Assembly (NCBI GenBank): GCA_022791575.1
Contig: JAAVZI010000036.1
Coordinates: 1 to 64,000, forward strand
Origin: Lachnospiraceae bacterium
GTDB lineage: Bacteria > Bacillota > Clostridia > Lachnospirales > Lachnospiraceae
Reading direction: 5' to 3'
DNA length: 64,000 bases
In this document: positions 8,432 through 15,981 of the stretch, piece by piece
How the letters are laid out: every line of letters starts with the position of its first letter
How positions within the stretch are numbered: the stretch's first letter is position 1
The notes under the pieces: generated by a model
What the model saw: only the letters and a program-made list of their open reading frames with translations
What the model was told of the DNA's origin: nothing
Database searches by the model: none
Translations under genes and position numbers: made by a program

Positions 8432-9328
8432 ATGGAACGTACTCTTGTATATTGTATACACGAAGAAAAAACCATACAGGAATTTCTAAGAGAACAGGGA
8501 TTTTCCCGGCATATTATGATTCAGTTAAAAAAGATTCCGCAAAGTGTTCTGGTCGAAGGAATCTGGCAGCGTTTTCATTACCGCTTACAGCCAGGGCAGA
8601 CTTTACGAATTCGATATACAGAAGAAGGAAACCAGAAGATTCTTCCAGTGCCGCTTCCCCTTCATATCGTATATGAAGATGAGGATATTCTGATTCTGGA
8701 CAAACCGAGTAATATGCCGGTTCATCCCTCTCAGGGAAACTATGAGAATACATTGGCCAACGGACTTGCTTATTACTTTAGGGAAAAAGGTGAAAGCTTC
8801 ATTTTCCGTTGTGCCAACCGCTTAGACCGGGATACTACCGGTCTATTAGCTGTAGCAAAACATGGGATTAGTGCCTGTATTCTATCAGGATTTATGAAAG
8901 AACATAAGATTCAAAGAGAATATTATGCCGTTGTTTCAGGAAAGACTCCGCCAAGTGGCCGAATCGACGCTCCGATCGGCCGGGCGGAGGGCTCAACGAT
9001 TGAAAGAAAGATAGATTTCGTGCATGGAGAACGGGCGGTTACCCACTATCGTACTGTCTGTTACGAAAATGGGCATTCCCTGCTGGCAATCCGTCTGGAA
9101 ACCGGGCGAACCCACCAGATCCGTGTGCATATGAAGTATATCGGCCATCCACTTCCCGGAGATTTTCTGTATTGTCCTGATTATCGGATTATCAAGCGGC
9201 AGGCGCTTCACTCAGCCCGCTTAACATTTCCCCATCCGATTACAGGAAAGCAAATGACATTTACTTCTGAATTTCCGAAAGATTTTCAGAATTTTTTCTC
9301 TTTGCATATGACAAAAAGTATGTTATAA
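8432..9328 (+). CDS. RluA-family 23S rRNA-type pseudouridine synthase (paralogue 1)
   Basis: 298 residues. An N-terminal S4-like region (residues 1-65) is followed by the synthase fold, with the motif NRLDRDTTGLL; Asp132 is the expected catalytic residue. Other family marks are LDKPSNMPVHPS and ETGRTHQIRVHMKYIGHPLPGD. It isomerises uridine in rRNA or tRNA; the exact site cannot be told from sequence. ATG 8432 follows the exporter operon by 14 bp, so it may be read through from it. A sigma-A promoter for the next gene lies inside its last codons. Confidence 0.9.
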   Translation: MERTLVYCIHEEKTIQEFLREQGFSRHIMIQLKKIPQSVLVEGIWQRFHYRLQPGQTLRIRYTEEGNQKILPVPLPLHIVYEDEDILILDKPSNMPVHPSQGNYENTLANGLAYYFREKGESFIFRCANRLDRDTTGLLAVAKHGISACILSGFMKEHKIQREYYAVVSGKTPPSGRIDAPIGRAEGSTIERKIDFVHGERAVTHYRTVCYENGHSLLAIRLETGRTHQIRVHMKYIGHPLPGDFLYCPDYRIIKRQALHSARLTFPHPITGKQMTFTSEFPKDFQNFFSLHMTKSML

Positions 9329-9329
9329 T
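9302..9329 (+). promoter_or_regulatory. Sigma-A promoter for the GH13-like gene
   Basis: TTGCAT (9302-9307), 16-bp spacer, TATAAT (9324-9329) with an upstream TG making an extended -10. It overlaps the 3' end of the RluA gene, 60 bp before the next start codon. Confidence 0.7.
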
Positions 9330-9388
9330 GAAATAGAAAGACAAATCAGTTATTTATAAAGAAAATTATGACATCGGATGGATAGACA

Positions 9389-11266
9389 ATGGGAAAAAAA
9401 GTACAATGGACAATAAAAAAAGGATGGATGGAACCCCTGGGAATCAGTCGAAACCAGCAAGGGGTTAATTTTGCTATAGAAGTAAGGAAAGGCGTTTGCT
9501 GTGAGCTGATTTTGTATAAAAAAGGAGAAAAGAAGCAAGCTGCAGTTCTGCCGTTTTCAGAGGAATTTAGATTTGGCAATGTACTGTCATTATTTATTGA
9601 ATCGTTCCCCTATAAAGAATATGAATATACATATCGAATCAATGGTGTAGAATGTCTGGACCCTTACGGCCTATCATTAGAAGGAAAAAGGCGTTTTGGA
9701 AAATGGGATTCGTATCACAACGGTTTTTTTGCAGAAGAATTTGACTGGAACGAAGATCAAAAGCCGGGGCTTGCGCTGAATGAAGTAATCTTGTACTGTA
9801 TGCACCTGCGGGGATATACCAAACACTTTTCCTCAAAAGTGGAGAAAAAGGGGACTTTTCTAGGTCTGATCGAGAAGATTCCCTATCTAAAGGACTTTGG
9901 TATTAATCAAGTAGAATTAATGCCGATTTATGAATTTGTAGAAGTAATCAGTGAAGATCAAATCCTGTATCCAGAGTTTCAGAAAAAGACGGAACATCCC
10001 TGTGTAAATTATTGGGGGTATGCGGATGAGAATTATTATTTTGCAGTGAAGAAAACCTATGCTGCAGGTTCTGACGAACGTACAGAGTTTAAAAGCCTGG
10101 TGCGGGAGCTTCATAAAAATGGAATAGAACTGATACTAGAGTTTCATTTTAAGAAAGAGACAAGAATCAGTTTTATCATAGAATGTTTAAAATATTGGGT
10201 ATCCGAATATCATATCGATGGCTTTCATCTGACCGGAGACTGGTTTATGGTGGAAGAATTATTAAGAGAGCCTCTGCTGGCAGATGTTAAGATCTATGCA
10301 CCTTCACTGGATATGAGTCGAATCACCTTGGAGAATAAGGATACCGACTCCAGGCGTGCCGCTGTCTATTCCATAGACTATTTGATTAATATGCGCAGTT
10401 TTCTAAAAGGGGATTCCGGAAAAGTCAGGGATGCTTCTTATTTCATGCGTAGAAATGGCGATAAGGCAGGTTTTATAAACTATTTCACCTGCCATGATGG
10501 ATTTACCATGATGGATATGGTGTCTTATGACCATAAACATAACGAAGCCAATGGAGAAGGCAATCAAGATGGATGGAAATATAATTTCACCTGGAACTGC
10601 GGAGCAGAAGGCAGATCCAGAAAAGGCATCACCTATGACCGCCGCCGGCAGCAGATGAAAAATGCTTGGGTGATGCTTTTACTCAGCCAGGGAATTCCGG
10701 CAATTTTGGCTGGCGATGAATTCTGTAATACCCAAGAGGGCAATAATAATGCTTACTGTCAGGATAATGCAATAGGCTGGATAAACTGGAAAGTTCTGAC
10801 CAACTATAAAGAATTGCATGAGCTGATAAAACAATTGATACGGATTCGTAAAGAACATCCGATTTTTCATCTGCCGGGAGAATTGAAGATGCTGGATGAG
10901 AAGGGAATTGGTTATCCAGATTTATCCTATCACAGTGAAAAAGCTTGGTATATTGATTATCGCAGCGCCAATCATTGTCTGGGAGCACTGTACTGCGGTG
11001 AGTATGCTGAATGTCAGAAGGGCACAGATGACTATTTTTATATCGCCTATAATATGAACTGGAATTCCCAGTCCTTTGCTCTTCCGGATTTGCCGAAGAA
11101 CCGCGGCTGGTATATGCTTGTGAACACCTACGAAAGAATTAGTATCAAAGAAGACCGGCCTATCGATAAAAGAATTCTCAAAGTGAGGCCCCGAAGTATT
11201 ATTGTGCTGATTGGCAAAAAGGTGCAGGAGAAACCGAAAAATGGAAAGAAAGCAAAGAGGACTTGA
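9389..11266 (+). CDS. GH13 glycogen-debranching-like protein lacking catalytic residues
   Basis: 625 residues resembling GlgX/isoamylase-type proteins: CBM48-like N-terminus (residues 15-120), LYCMHLRGYTKHFS, YLKDFGINQVELMPIYEF, NYWGYADENYYFA, and NYFTCHDGFTMMDMVSYDHK with HNEANGEGNQDGW. The catalytic segments are altered. Region I reads LILEFHFKK where D-x-x-x-N-H is expected. Region II reads GFHLT, with Thr282 where the Asp nucleophile should be. Region III reads KIYAPSLD with no acid/base Glu. Region IV His369-Asp370 is kept. As a glycosidase it should be inactive; a glycan-binding or regulatory role is possible. It has its own promoter and overlaps the run-in to the TraX-like gene. Confidence 0.85.
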   Translation: MGKKVQWTIKKGWMEPLGISRNQQGVNFAIEVRKGVCCELILYKKGEKKQAAVLPFSEEFRFGNVLSLFIESFPYKEYEYTYRINGVECLDPYGLSLEGKRRFGKWDSYHNGFFAEEFDWNEDQKPGLALNEVILYCMHLRGYTKHFSSKVEKKGTFLGLIEKIPYLKDFGINQVELMPIYEFVEVISEDQILYPEFQKKTEHPCVNYWGYADENYYFAVKKTYAAGSDERTEFKSLVRELHKNGIELILEFHFKKETRISFIIECLKYWVSEYHIDGFHLTGDWFMVEELLREPLLADVKIYAPSLDMSRITLENKDTDSRRAAVYSIDYLINMRSFLKGDSGKVRDASYFMRRNGDKAGFINYFTCHDGFTMMDMVSYDHKHNEANGEGNQDGWKYNFTWNCGAEGRSRKGITYDRRRQQMKNAWVMLLLSQGIPAILAGDEFCNTQEGNNNAYCQDNAIGWINWKVLTNYKELHELIKQLIRIRKEHPIFHLPGELKMLDEKGIGYPDLSYHSEKAWYIDYRSANHCLGALYCGEYAECQKGTDDYFYIAYNMNWNSQSFALPDLPKNRGWYMLVNTYERISIKEDRPIDKRILKVRPRSIIVLIGKKVQEKPKNGKKAKRT

Positions 11267-11918
11267 TGGATTTACTCTAAAGCTGATTGCGGCTTTTGCT
11301 ATGCTGTGCTCCCATGTCTATCGAGCATTGCTCTTTTCTCATAAAGAATTCTTAATATTAGATTTATTTGGGCGGCTATCCTTTCCGATCTTTTGTTTTT
11401 TGCTGGCAGAAGGTTTCTGCTATACCAAAGACAGGAATGCTTATCTGATAAGGCTTTGGGTATTTGCGGTAGTATCAGAGATTCCGTTTAATCTGGTTTT
11501 CTTTGGGCGCATGTTTGCTCCAGAAAAACAAAATGTATTATTTACCATGTTTACCGGTCTTTTAGTACTTTGGGGAATGGAAAAAATGGGTAAAATGTGG
11601 CGCATGCTGCCGATTTTGGCTGGGATGGCCTGTGCGTATTGGCTGCATATGGATTATGGATTCTATGGAATCTGGATCATTGTATTGTTTGGTATCCTGC
11701 AAGGGATGAAAAAGGAGTTGTTGTATCTTCAAGCGGGCAGCCAGTTCTGTTCCGTTCTTCTATATGGCTGGATACAGATTTTTTCGCTGCTTTCCCTACC
11801 GCTGATTTATTTTTATAATGGCAGCCGTGGAAGAAGCTGGAAATATTTCTTTTATCTGTTTTATCCGCTGCATTTATTGCTATTGGTTGGTATCCGTCTG
11901 TTATGTATGCAGTACTAA
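11241..11918 (+). CDS. TraX-family multi-pass membrane protein
   Basis: 225 residues, starting at ATG 11241 behind AGGAG (11226-11230), inside the 3' end of the GH13-like gene. It opens with GFTLKLIAAFAMLCSHVYRA and contains DLFGRLSFPIFCFLLAEGF and LWVFAVVSEIPFNLVF, the marks of the TraX family (a multi-helix membrane family named after the F-pilin acetylation protein and related to acyltransferase-type membrane proteins). Six to eight helices fill the chain. No conjugation genes are nearby, so the TraX name should not be read as evidence for transfer. The biochemical role is unknown. Confidence 0.85.
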   Translation: MERKQRGLDGFTLKLIAAFAMLCSHVYRALLFSHKEFLILDLFGRLSFPIFCFLLAEGFCYTKDRNAYLIRLWVFAVVSEIPFNLVFFGRMFAPEKQNVLFTMFTGLLVLWGMEKMGKMWRMLPILAGMACAYWLHMDYGFYGIWIIVLFGILQGMKKELLYLQAGSQFCSVLLYGWIQIFSLLSLPLIYFYNGSRGRSWKYFFYLFYPLHLLLLVGIRLLCMQY

Positions 11919-11947
11919 TAAATATACATAAATTTGCAGGAAAAAAG

Positions 11948-11976
11948 TTGATAAATTTGTAAAAAAGTGTTAAACT
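11948..11976 (+). promoter_or_regulatory. Sigma-A promoter for the sirtuin-like gene
   Basis: TTGATA (11948-11953), 17-bp spacer, TAAACT (11971-11976), about 50 bp before the ATG at 12025. Confidence 0.6.
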
Positions 11977-12024
11977 GATATCATAAATTGGTAATAAATA
12001 AGGTTACGAAAGGAGTGGGGCATT

Positions 12025-12759
12025 ATGGGAATTGAACAGAAAGTTGAGCAGCTGAAGAAGATTATTGAAGCAAGCAGTTATCTGGTCTGCATATGCGAAA
12101 AGGGCATGCTGGAAGAAACCGGCTACAAAGATCTGGAATATTCAGACACCGCTTATGATGTAGAAGAAAAATATGGTTATGCTACAGAAGAAATATTTAA
12201 CTCTGCATTTTATGCAACCAGAAAAGAACAGTTTTTTGATTTTTACAAAACTGAAATTCTGTCTGCAGATGTAAATCCCAATGATGGCTACAAGGTATTA
12301 AAAGTATTAGAGGACAGAGGAAAACTGAAAAGCATTATTACGACAGGCATTTATTCTCTTCCACAGAGAGTTGGCTGCAAATCAGTGATTGAGCTGCACG
12401 GCAATATTAACAGCAATGAATGTCCCCACTGCCATAAAAAATATACGATTGATTTTATGAAAAATAACAATAAGGTTCCGCTTTGTACCGAGTGTGGTTC
12501 TGTAGTTCGTCCTGGTGTGTATCTATATGGAGAGATGCTTGATAACAGCGTTATGACAAGTGCTATGCAGGAGACTGAGCGTGCGGATGTACTGATGATC
12601 TGCGGTTCCAGCTTCAATGGGTTGACCTGTACAAATTGTGTACAATATTTTAATGGAAATAAGATTGTTCTTATTAATAGAGAACCTAATTATGCAGACA
12701 GCAAAGCAGATCTGGTGATTTACGGCGAGGTCAGCGAGATATTGTCAATGCTTGTATAA
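12025..12759 (+). CDS. Sir2-family protein with degenerate NAD pocket
   Basis: 244 residues collinear with sirtuins. The catalytic His is kept (VIELHGNI, His125), as are the four zinc cysteines (CPHC at 133-136, CTEC at 154-157) and the GSVVRPGVYLYGE segment. The NAD-binding GAGxS..GIPDFR loop is replaced by CEKG..ETGYKDL (residues 24-37), and the TQNID motif reads TTGIY (106-110), so the ribose/nicotinamide-contacting Asn and Asp are absent. I expect no ordinary NAD-dependent deacylation, but ADP-ribose or ligand binding remains possible. Ribosome site AAAGGAGTGGGG; own promoter at 11948. The UPF0303 gene follows 33 bp later, probably in the same transcript. Confidence 0.85.
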   Translation: MGIEQKVEQLKKIIEASSYLVCICEKGMLEETGYKDLEYSDTAYDVEEKYGYATEEIFNSAFYATRKEQFFDFYKTEILSADVNPNDGYKVLKVLEDRGKLKSIITTGIYSLPQRVGCKSVIELHGNINSNECPHCHKKYTIDFMKNNNKVPLCTECGSVVRPGVYLYGEMLDNSVMTSAMQETERADVLMICGSSFNGLTCTNCVQYFNGNKIVLINREPNYADSKADLVIYGEVSEILSMLV

Positions 12760-12792
12760 ATAGGAATCTGACAGGAATTGGAGGCATGAAAT

Positions 12793-13293
12793 ATGACAAG
12801 AGAAGAATTGATGAAGGCTTTGGAAATGCAGGAGGAAGTTCTGCAGTTTGTCCATTTTTCAAATGAGGATGCCTGGGAATTAGGAAATCTTCTGGTAAAA
12901 GAAGCAAAGAGGCTGGGGATTTCCATTGCAGTTCAGATCAGACGGAATAATAACATGAATATATTTACTTACGCAATGCCTGGGATAACCGGTTATAATA
13001 TGGAACGGCTTTTACGTAAACATAATACCGTGCAGATGATGGAGAAAAGCAGTTTGTATATGTATATGCTGTTGCAGGAATCAAAAGAGGGAGTACAAGG
13101 GCTCCAGCTGCCGCTGAACGACTTTGGATTTTATGGGGGTGCGTTTCCTATTCGGATTGAAGAAGCAGGCGTAATCGGAAGCGTGGCAATTTCCGGAATC
13201 GGACATGTTGCAGATCATGATTTTCTGATTAAGACTATTAGTAAATATCTGCATATTGATGAGGTTCCCCGAATCAGTACAGATAAAATGTGA
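12793..13293 (+). CDS. GlcG/UPF0303-family (HbpS-like) protein
   Basis: 166 residues matching the UPF0303/GlcG family of small alpha/beta proteins: an N-terminal helix, then AWELGNLLVKEAKRLGISIAVQIRR, MPGITGYNMERLLRKHNTVQ and a C-terminal glycine-rich segment GFYGGAFPIRIE..GVIGSVAISG, which is the family's best-kept part. Some relatives bind haem or cobalamin-like cofactors or small acids; nothing here fixes a ligand. It is preceded by TTGGAGGC and lies between the sirtuin-like and lactonase genes with short gaps, so these three are likely co-transcribed. Confidence 0.8.
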   Translation: MTREELMKALEMQEEVLQFVHFSNEDAWELGNLLVKEAKRLGISIAVQIRRNNNMNIFTYAMPGITGYNMERLLRKHNTVQMMEKSSLYMYMLLQESKEGVQGLQLPLNDFGFYGGAFPIRIEEAGVIGSVAISGIGHVADHDFLIKTISKYLHIDEVPRISTDKM

Positions 13294-13336
13294 AAATTCG
13301 CCAGAAACGGCACTTGGATATAAAAGGAGAATGGGA

Positions 13337-14386
13337 ATGGCTGAGAGTAAATATATTGCATATGTAGGAACTTATACACATGGAAGCAGCAAGGGAATTC
13401 ATATTTTTGATTTGGACGTGGAACAGGGACGTATGACAGAACGAAAAGTCGTTCCGATTAATAATCCGTCTTATGTAACCATTGCCAACAATGGAAAATT
13501 TCTGTATTCCATTGCGGACGAAGGGGTTGAAGTATTTCAGATTGAAGAGAACGGGGACTTAATTCCTGTTGATACGGCTTCCATACAGGGAATGAGAGGA
13601 TGTTACCTGGAAACAGATTCAAAAGACCAGCTTCTTTTTATAGGCGGATATCATGATGGTAAGATTACCGTTATGCGTCTGAACGAAGATGGAACGTTTG
13701 GGCCAATTCTGGATGGTATCTTCCATAAAGGTCTAGGAAGTGTGGCAGAACGTAACTTCCGCCCTCATATCAGCTGTGCGACATTGACGCCGGATGAGAA
13801 ATATCTGTGCGTAGTAGATTCCGGTGTAGATCATGTCAATATATACAGAATTGATCCGCATAATGGTAAATTAAGTCTGATTGACATGCTGCACTGTGAG
13901 CTGGAGGCGGCGCCTAGACATATGCTGTTCAGTGATGACGGCAGATTTGCCTATTTGATCTGTGAACGAAAGAATTATGTCATGGTATATAGCTATGATG
14001 GTTCAGATAAAAATCCTCAGTTTGAGATGATTCAGATGACAAGTACTTTGGATGATATCCATGCGACAGGCTGTGCAGCTGCAGCAATGAAATTCAGTCC
14101 AACAAGAGATTATCTGATGTGTTCTAATGCAGGAGACAACAGCGTATGTGCCTTTAAGGTAAACAAAGAGACCGGGATGCTAAAACGGGAATTTGTTCTT
14201 CCTGTCAGCGGAGAGTATCCTAAAGATATTGATATGTTTCCAGACAGCAGACATCTGTTTTCTCTAAACCATGAATCCAATACGATTACATTTTTCCGGG
14301 TAAATTATGAGAAAAAAACAATGGTAATGAATGGAAAAGGGATTCCAATTGAAACACCGAATTGTGTTGTAGTTAAGAAGTTATAA
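13337..14386 (+). CDS. Lactonase-family seven-bladed beta-propeller protein
   Basis: 349 residues from ATG 13337, chosen because AAAGGAGA ends seven bases upstream. Start YIAYVGTYTHGSSKGIHIFD is typical of the YkgB/Pgl-like lactonase family (6-phosphogluconolactonase of the propeller type). Repeated blade motifs follow: NPSYVTIANNGKFLYSI, RPHISCATLTPDEKYLCVVD, PRHMLFSDDGRFAYLICE and YPKDIDMFPDSRHLFSLNHE. The likely role is hydrolysis of a sugar lactone in the cytosol, with 6-phosphogluconolactone the usual guess. No other oxidative pentose-phosphate gene is in the window. Repeat element E2 and a terminator follow it. Confidence 0.85.
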   Translation: MAESKYIAYVGTYTHGSSKGIHIFDLDVEQGRMTERKVVPINNPSYVTIANNGKFLYSIADEGVEVFQIEENGDLIPVDTASIQGMRGCYLETDSKDQLLFIGGYHDGKITVMRLNEDGTFGPILDGIFHKGLGSVAERNFRPHISCATLTPDEKYLCVVDSGVDHVNIYRIDPHNGKLSLIDMLHCELEAAPRHMLFSDDGRFAYLICERKNYVMVYSYDGSDKNPQFEMIQMTSTLDDIHATGCAAAAMKFSPTRDYLMCSNAGDNSVCAFKVNKETGMLKREFVLPVSGEYPKDIDMFPDSRHLFSLNHESNTITFFRVNYEKKTMVMNGKGIPIETPNCVVVKKL

Positions 14387-14400
14387 AATAGATGGTTAAG

Positions 14401-14597
14401 GTAATTGCGAAGGTCGTATTTAAGGTGACGAGTTGAAACAATCCATACAAAAATTCCGCTCAAAGACGTTGATTGGACATGAGGAGATACGACATGAGGA
14501 GGGACCCACAAGGTGGGAGGAGTCCTGGTGTCAGTACTTGATTCACTTTATTTTTGTATGGATTGTCCAAACTCTGATAGTGAAATAAGAGTTTCGT
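14401..14597 (+). repeat. Composite palindromic repeat element, copy E2
   Basis: Same order as E1 but on the plus strand: reversed module A (14401-14438), left arm 14438-14454, core, two 15-bp GACATGAGGAGATAC-type units, internal hairpin (GGGACCCACAAGGTGGGAGG), right arm 14550-14566, and a second diverged module to 14597. The two arms are a perfect 17-bp inverted repeat (ACAATCCATACAAAAAT), longer than and different from the E1 arms beyond the shared ATACAAAAAT. Confidence 0.8.
14433..14588 (+). other. Micro-ORF inside repeat element E2 (51 codons, doubtful)
   Basis: TTG-started frame with the motif GHEEIRHEEGPTRWEESW and the same stop position as the frame in E1, one five-residue unit shorter. 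Seven of the ~47 shared residues differ, and almost every base change is non-synonymous; several fall in the arm and keep base pairing instead. There is no clear ribosome site. I treat it as a shadow of a structured repeat. Confidence 0.15.
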
Positions 14598-14623
14598 ATA
14601 TGCCTAAAATAGATTTTGAACAT

Positions 14624-14660
14624 AAAGAGCGAAAACCATTCTTCGGGCTTTCGCTTTTTT
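14624..14660. terminator. Intrinsic terminator after the lactonase gene
   Basis: Stem AGCGAAA/TTTCGCT (with partial ACC/GGC pairing inside) followed by a T-run at 14655-14660. An A-run on the other side lets it also serve the convergent aroC gene. Confidence 0.75.
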
Positions 14661-14678
14661 GATGTATAAAAATGAAAT

Positions 14679-15782
14679 TTATTTTAAATAGATATCTTTC
14701 AGATATTCCATACGAGAGCTCATGCCCATAAGCAGCAGATCCAGTATTGTCAATGCAGTCATGGCTTCAACAACTACGACCGCACGTGGAACAATAATTG
14801 GGTCATGGCGTCCCTTGATGCTTACTTCGATATTCTCGCCGGATTGATTTACTGTTTTCTGCGGAGTAGAGATCGAGGGGGTGGGTTTAAAATATGCCCG
14901 AAGCAGGATCTCACTTCCATCACTGATTCCTCCCAGGATTCCACCCGCATGATTAGTCAGTTTTTGGAGCTTTCCATCCGAATCATACTGATAGGCATCG
15001 TTATTAATGGAACCGACTGTCTGAGCTGCCTCGATTCCATCGCCGATTTCAAAAGCCTTGACGGCACCGATCGACAAAATACCTTTGGCAAGACAGGCAT
15101 CTAGTTTATCGAACACAGGTTCTCCTATGCCGGCAGGAATTCCTTTTACAACACATTCTACACAACCGCCGGCACTGTCATGCCTAGCCATGCATTGGCT
15201 TAAATATTCTTCTGCTTTTTGGGCAGCCTCTTTATCTGGCATACAGACCGGATTTTCCAAGCATTCTTCCAGAGAAAAAGAAGCCGGATTGATTTGAACT
15301 GGGCCGATTGATTTGGTATAGGCAAACAGCTCAACTCCCAGTTGTTTGAGGATTTTTGCTGCAATTGCACCGGCTGCAACACGGCCAATCGTTTCACGGC
15401 CGGAGGAACGTCCACCGCCTCGGTAATCCCGAAAACCATATTTCATATCAAAGGTCAGGTCTGCATGTCCGGGACGATAATAACTTGCAATTTCACTATA
15501 GTCCCTAGAGCGTTGTTCTTCGTTATGGACTATAAGGGAGATGGGGGTTCCGGTTGTTTTTCCTTCAAATACTCCAGATAGAATAGAGACCGCATCGCTT
15601 TCTTTTCTGGGTGTGGCAAATTTGGAATGTCCCGGTCGGCGGCGATTTAAATAAACCTGAATATCTTCTTCACTTAATGCAAGGCCGGCCGGACATCCAT
15701 CCACGACAACACCAATCCCTTTTCCATGGGATTCTCCCCAGGTTGTGATCTTAAAAATAGTTCCATAGGTTGATCCAGACAT
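14679..15782 (-). CDS. aroC: Chorismate synthase
   Basis: 367 residues, full length. It converts 5-enolpyruvylshikimate-3-phosphate to chorismate using reduced FMN, the last common step to aromatic amino acids and folate. Visible signatures are TTWGESHGKGIGVVVDGCPAG at the N-terminus, RRRPGHSKFATPRKESD, GVFEGKTTGTPIS, the FMN-site segment RDYRGGGRSSGRETIGRVAAGAIA, and GGISDGSEI near the C-terminus. Ribosome site AGGAGAAAGG precedes the ATG, and a good minus-strand promoter lies at 15830-15858. It stands alone, convergent with the lactonase gene and divergent from the cyclic-nucleotide-domain gene. Confidence 0.97.
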   Translation of the reverse strand: MSGSTYGTIFKITTWGESHGKGIGVVVDGCPAGLALSEEDIQVYLNRRRPGHSKFATPRKESDAVSILSGVFEGKTTGTPISLIVHNEEQRSRDYSEIASYYRPGHADLTFDMKYGFRDYRGGGRSSGRETIGRVAAGAIAAKILKQLGVELFAYTKSIGPVQINPASFSLEECLENPVCMPDKEAAQKAEEYLSQCMARHDSAGGCVECVVKGIPAGIGEPVFDKLDACLAKGILSIGAVKAFEIGDGIEAAQTVGSINNDAYQYDSDGKLQKLTNHAGGILGGISDGSEILLRAYFKPTPSISTPQKTVNQSGENIEVSIKGRHDPIIVPRAVVVVEAMTALTILDLLLMGMSSRMEYLKDIYLK

Positions 15783-15829
15783 AATATGATTCCTTTCTCC
15801 TGTACGCAGGACTTATGTATTTTGTTATG

Positions 15830-15858
15830 ATTATATAGGAAAAAGAAACAGATCTCAA
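15830..15858 (-). promoter_or_regulatory. Sigma-A promoter for aroC
   Basis: On the minus strand: TTGAGA (complement of 15853-15858), 17-bp spacer, TATAAT (complement of 15830-15835), 48 bp before the aroC start. Confidence 0.7.
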
Positions 15859-15910
15859 GGGGATTCGCTCTATAATTCATTTTTTTACATTATTTTTATT
15901 TTTCTTCTAG

Positions 15911-15940
15911 TTTACACCAGGGGTTGTATTATGTTATACT
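15911..15940 (+). promoter_or_regulatory. Probable sigma-A promoter for the cyclic-nucleotide-domain gene
   Basis: TTTACA (15911-15916), 18-bp spacer, TATACT (15935-15940), about 40 bp before the GTG start at 15982. Confidence 0.55.
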
Positions 15941-15981
15941 AAATCAATATGGGTAATTTACTAATTAAGGGAGGTTTTCTT

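Noticed and set aside
11241-11918. TraX-like gene as evidence of a conjugative element
   Set aside because: The family is widespread as a stand-alone membrane protein in Firmicutes and no other transfer gene is present.
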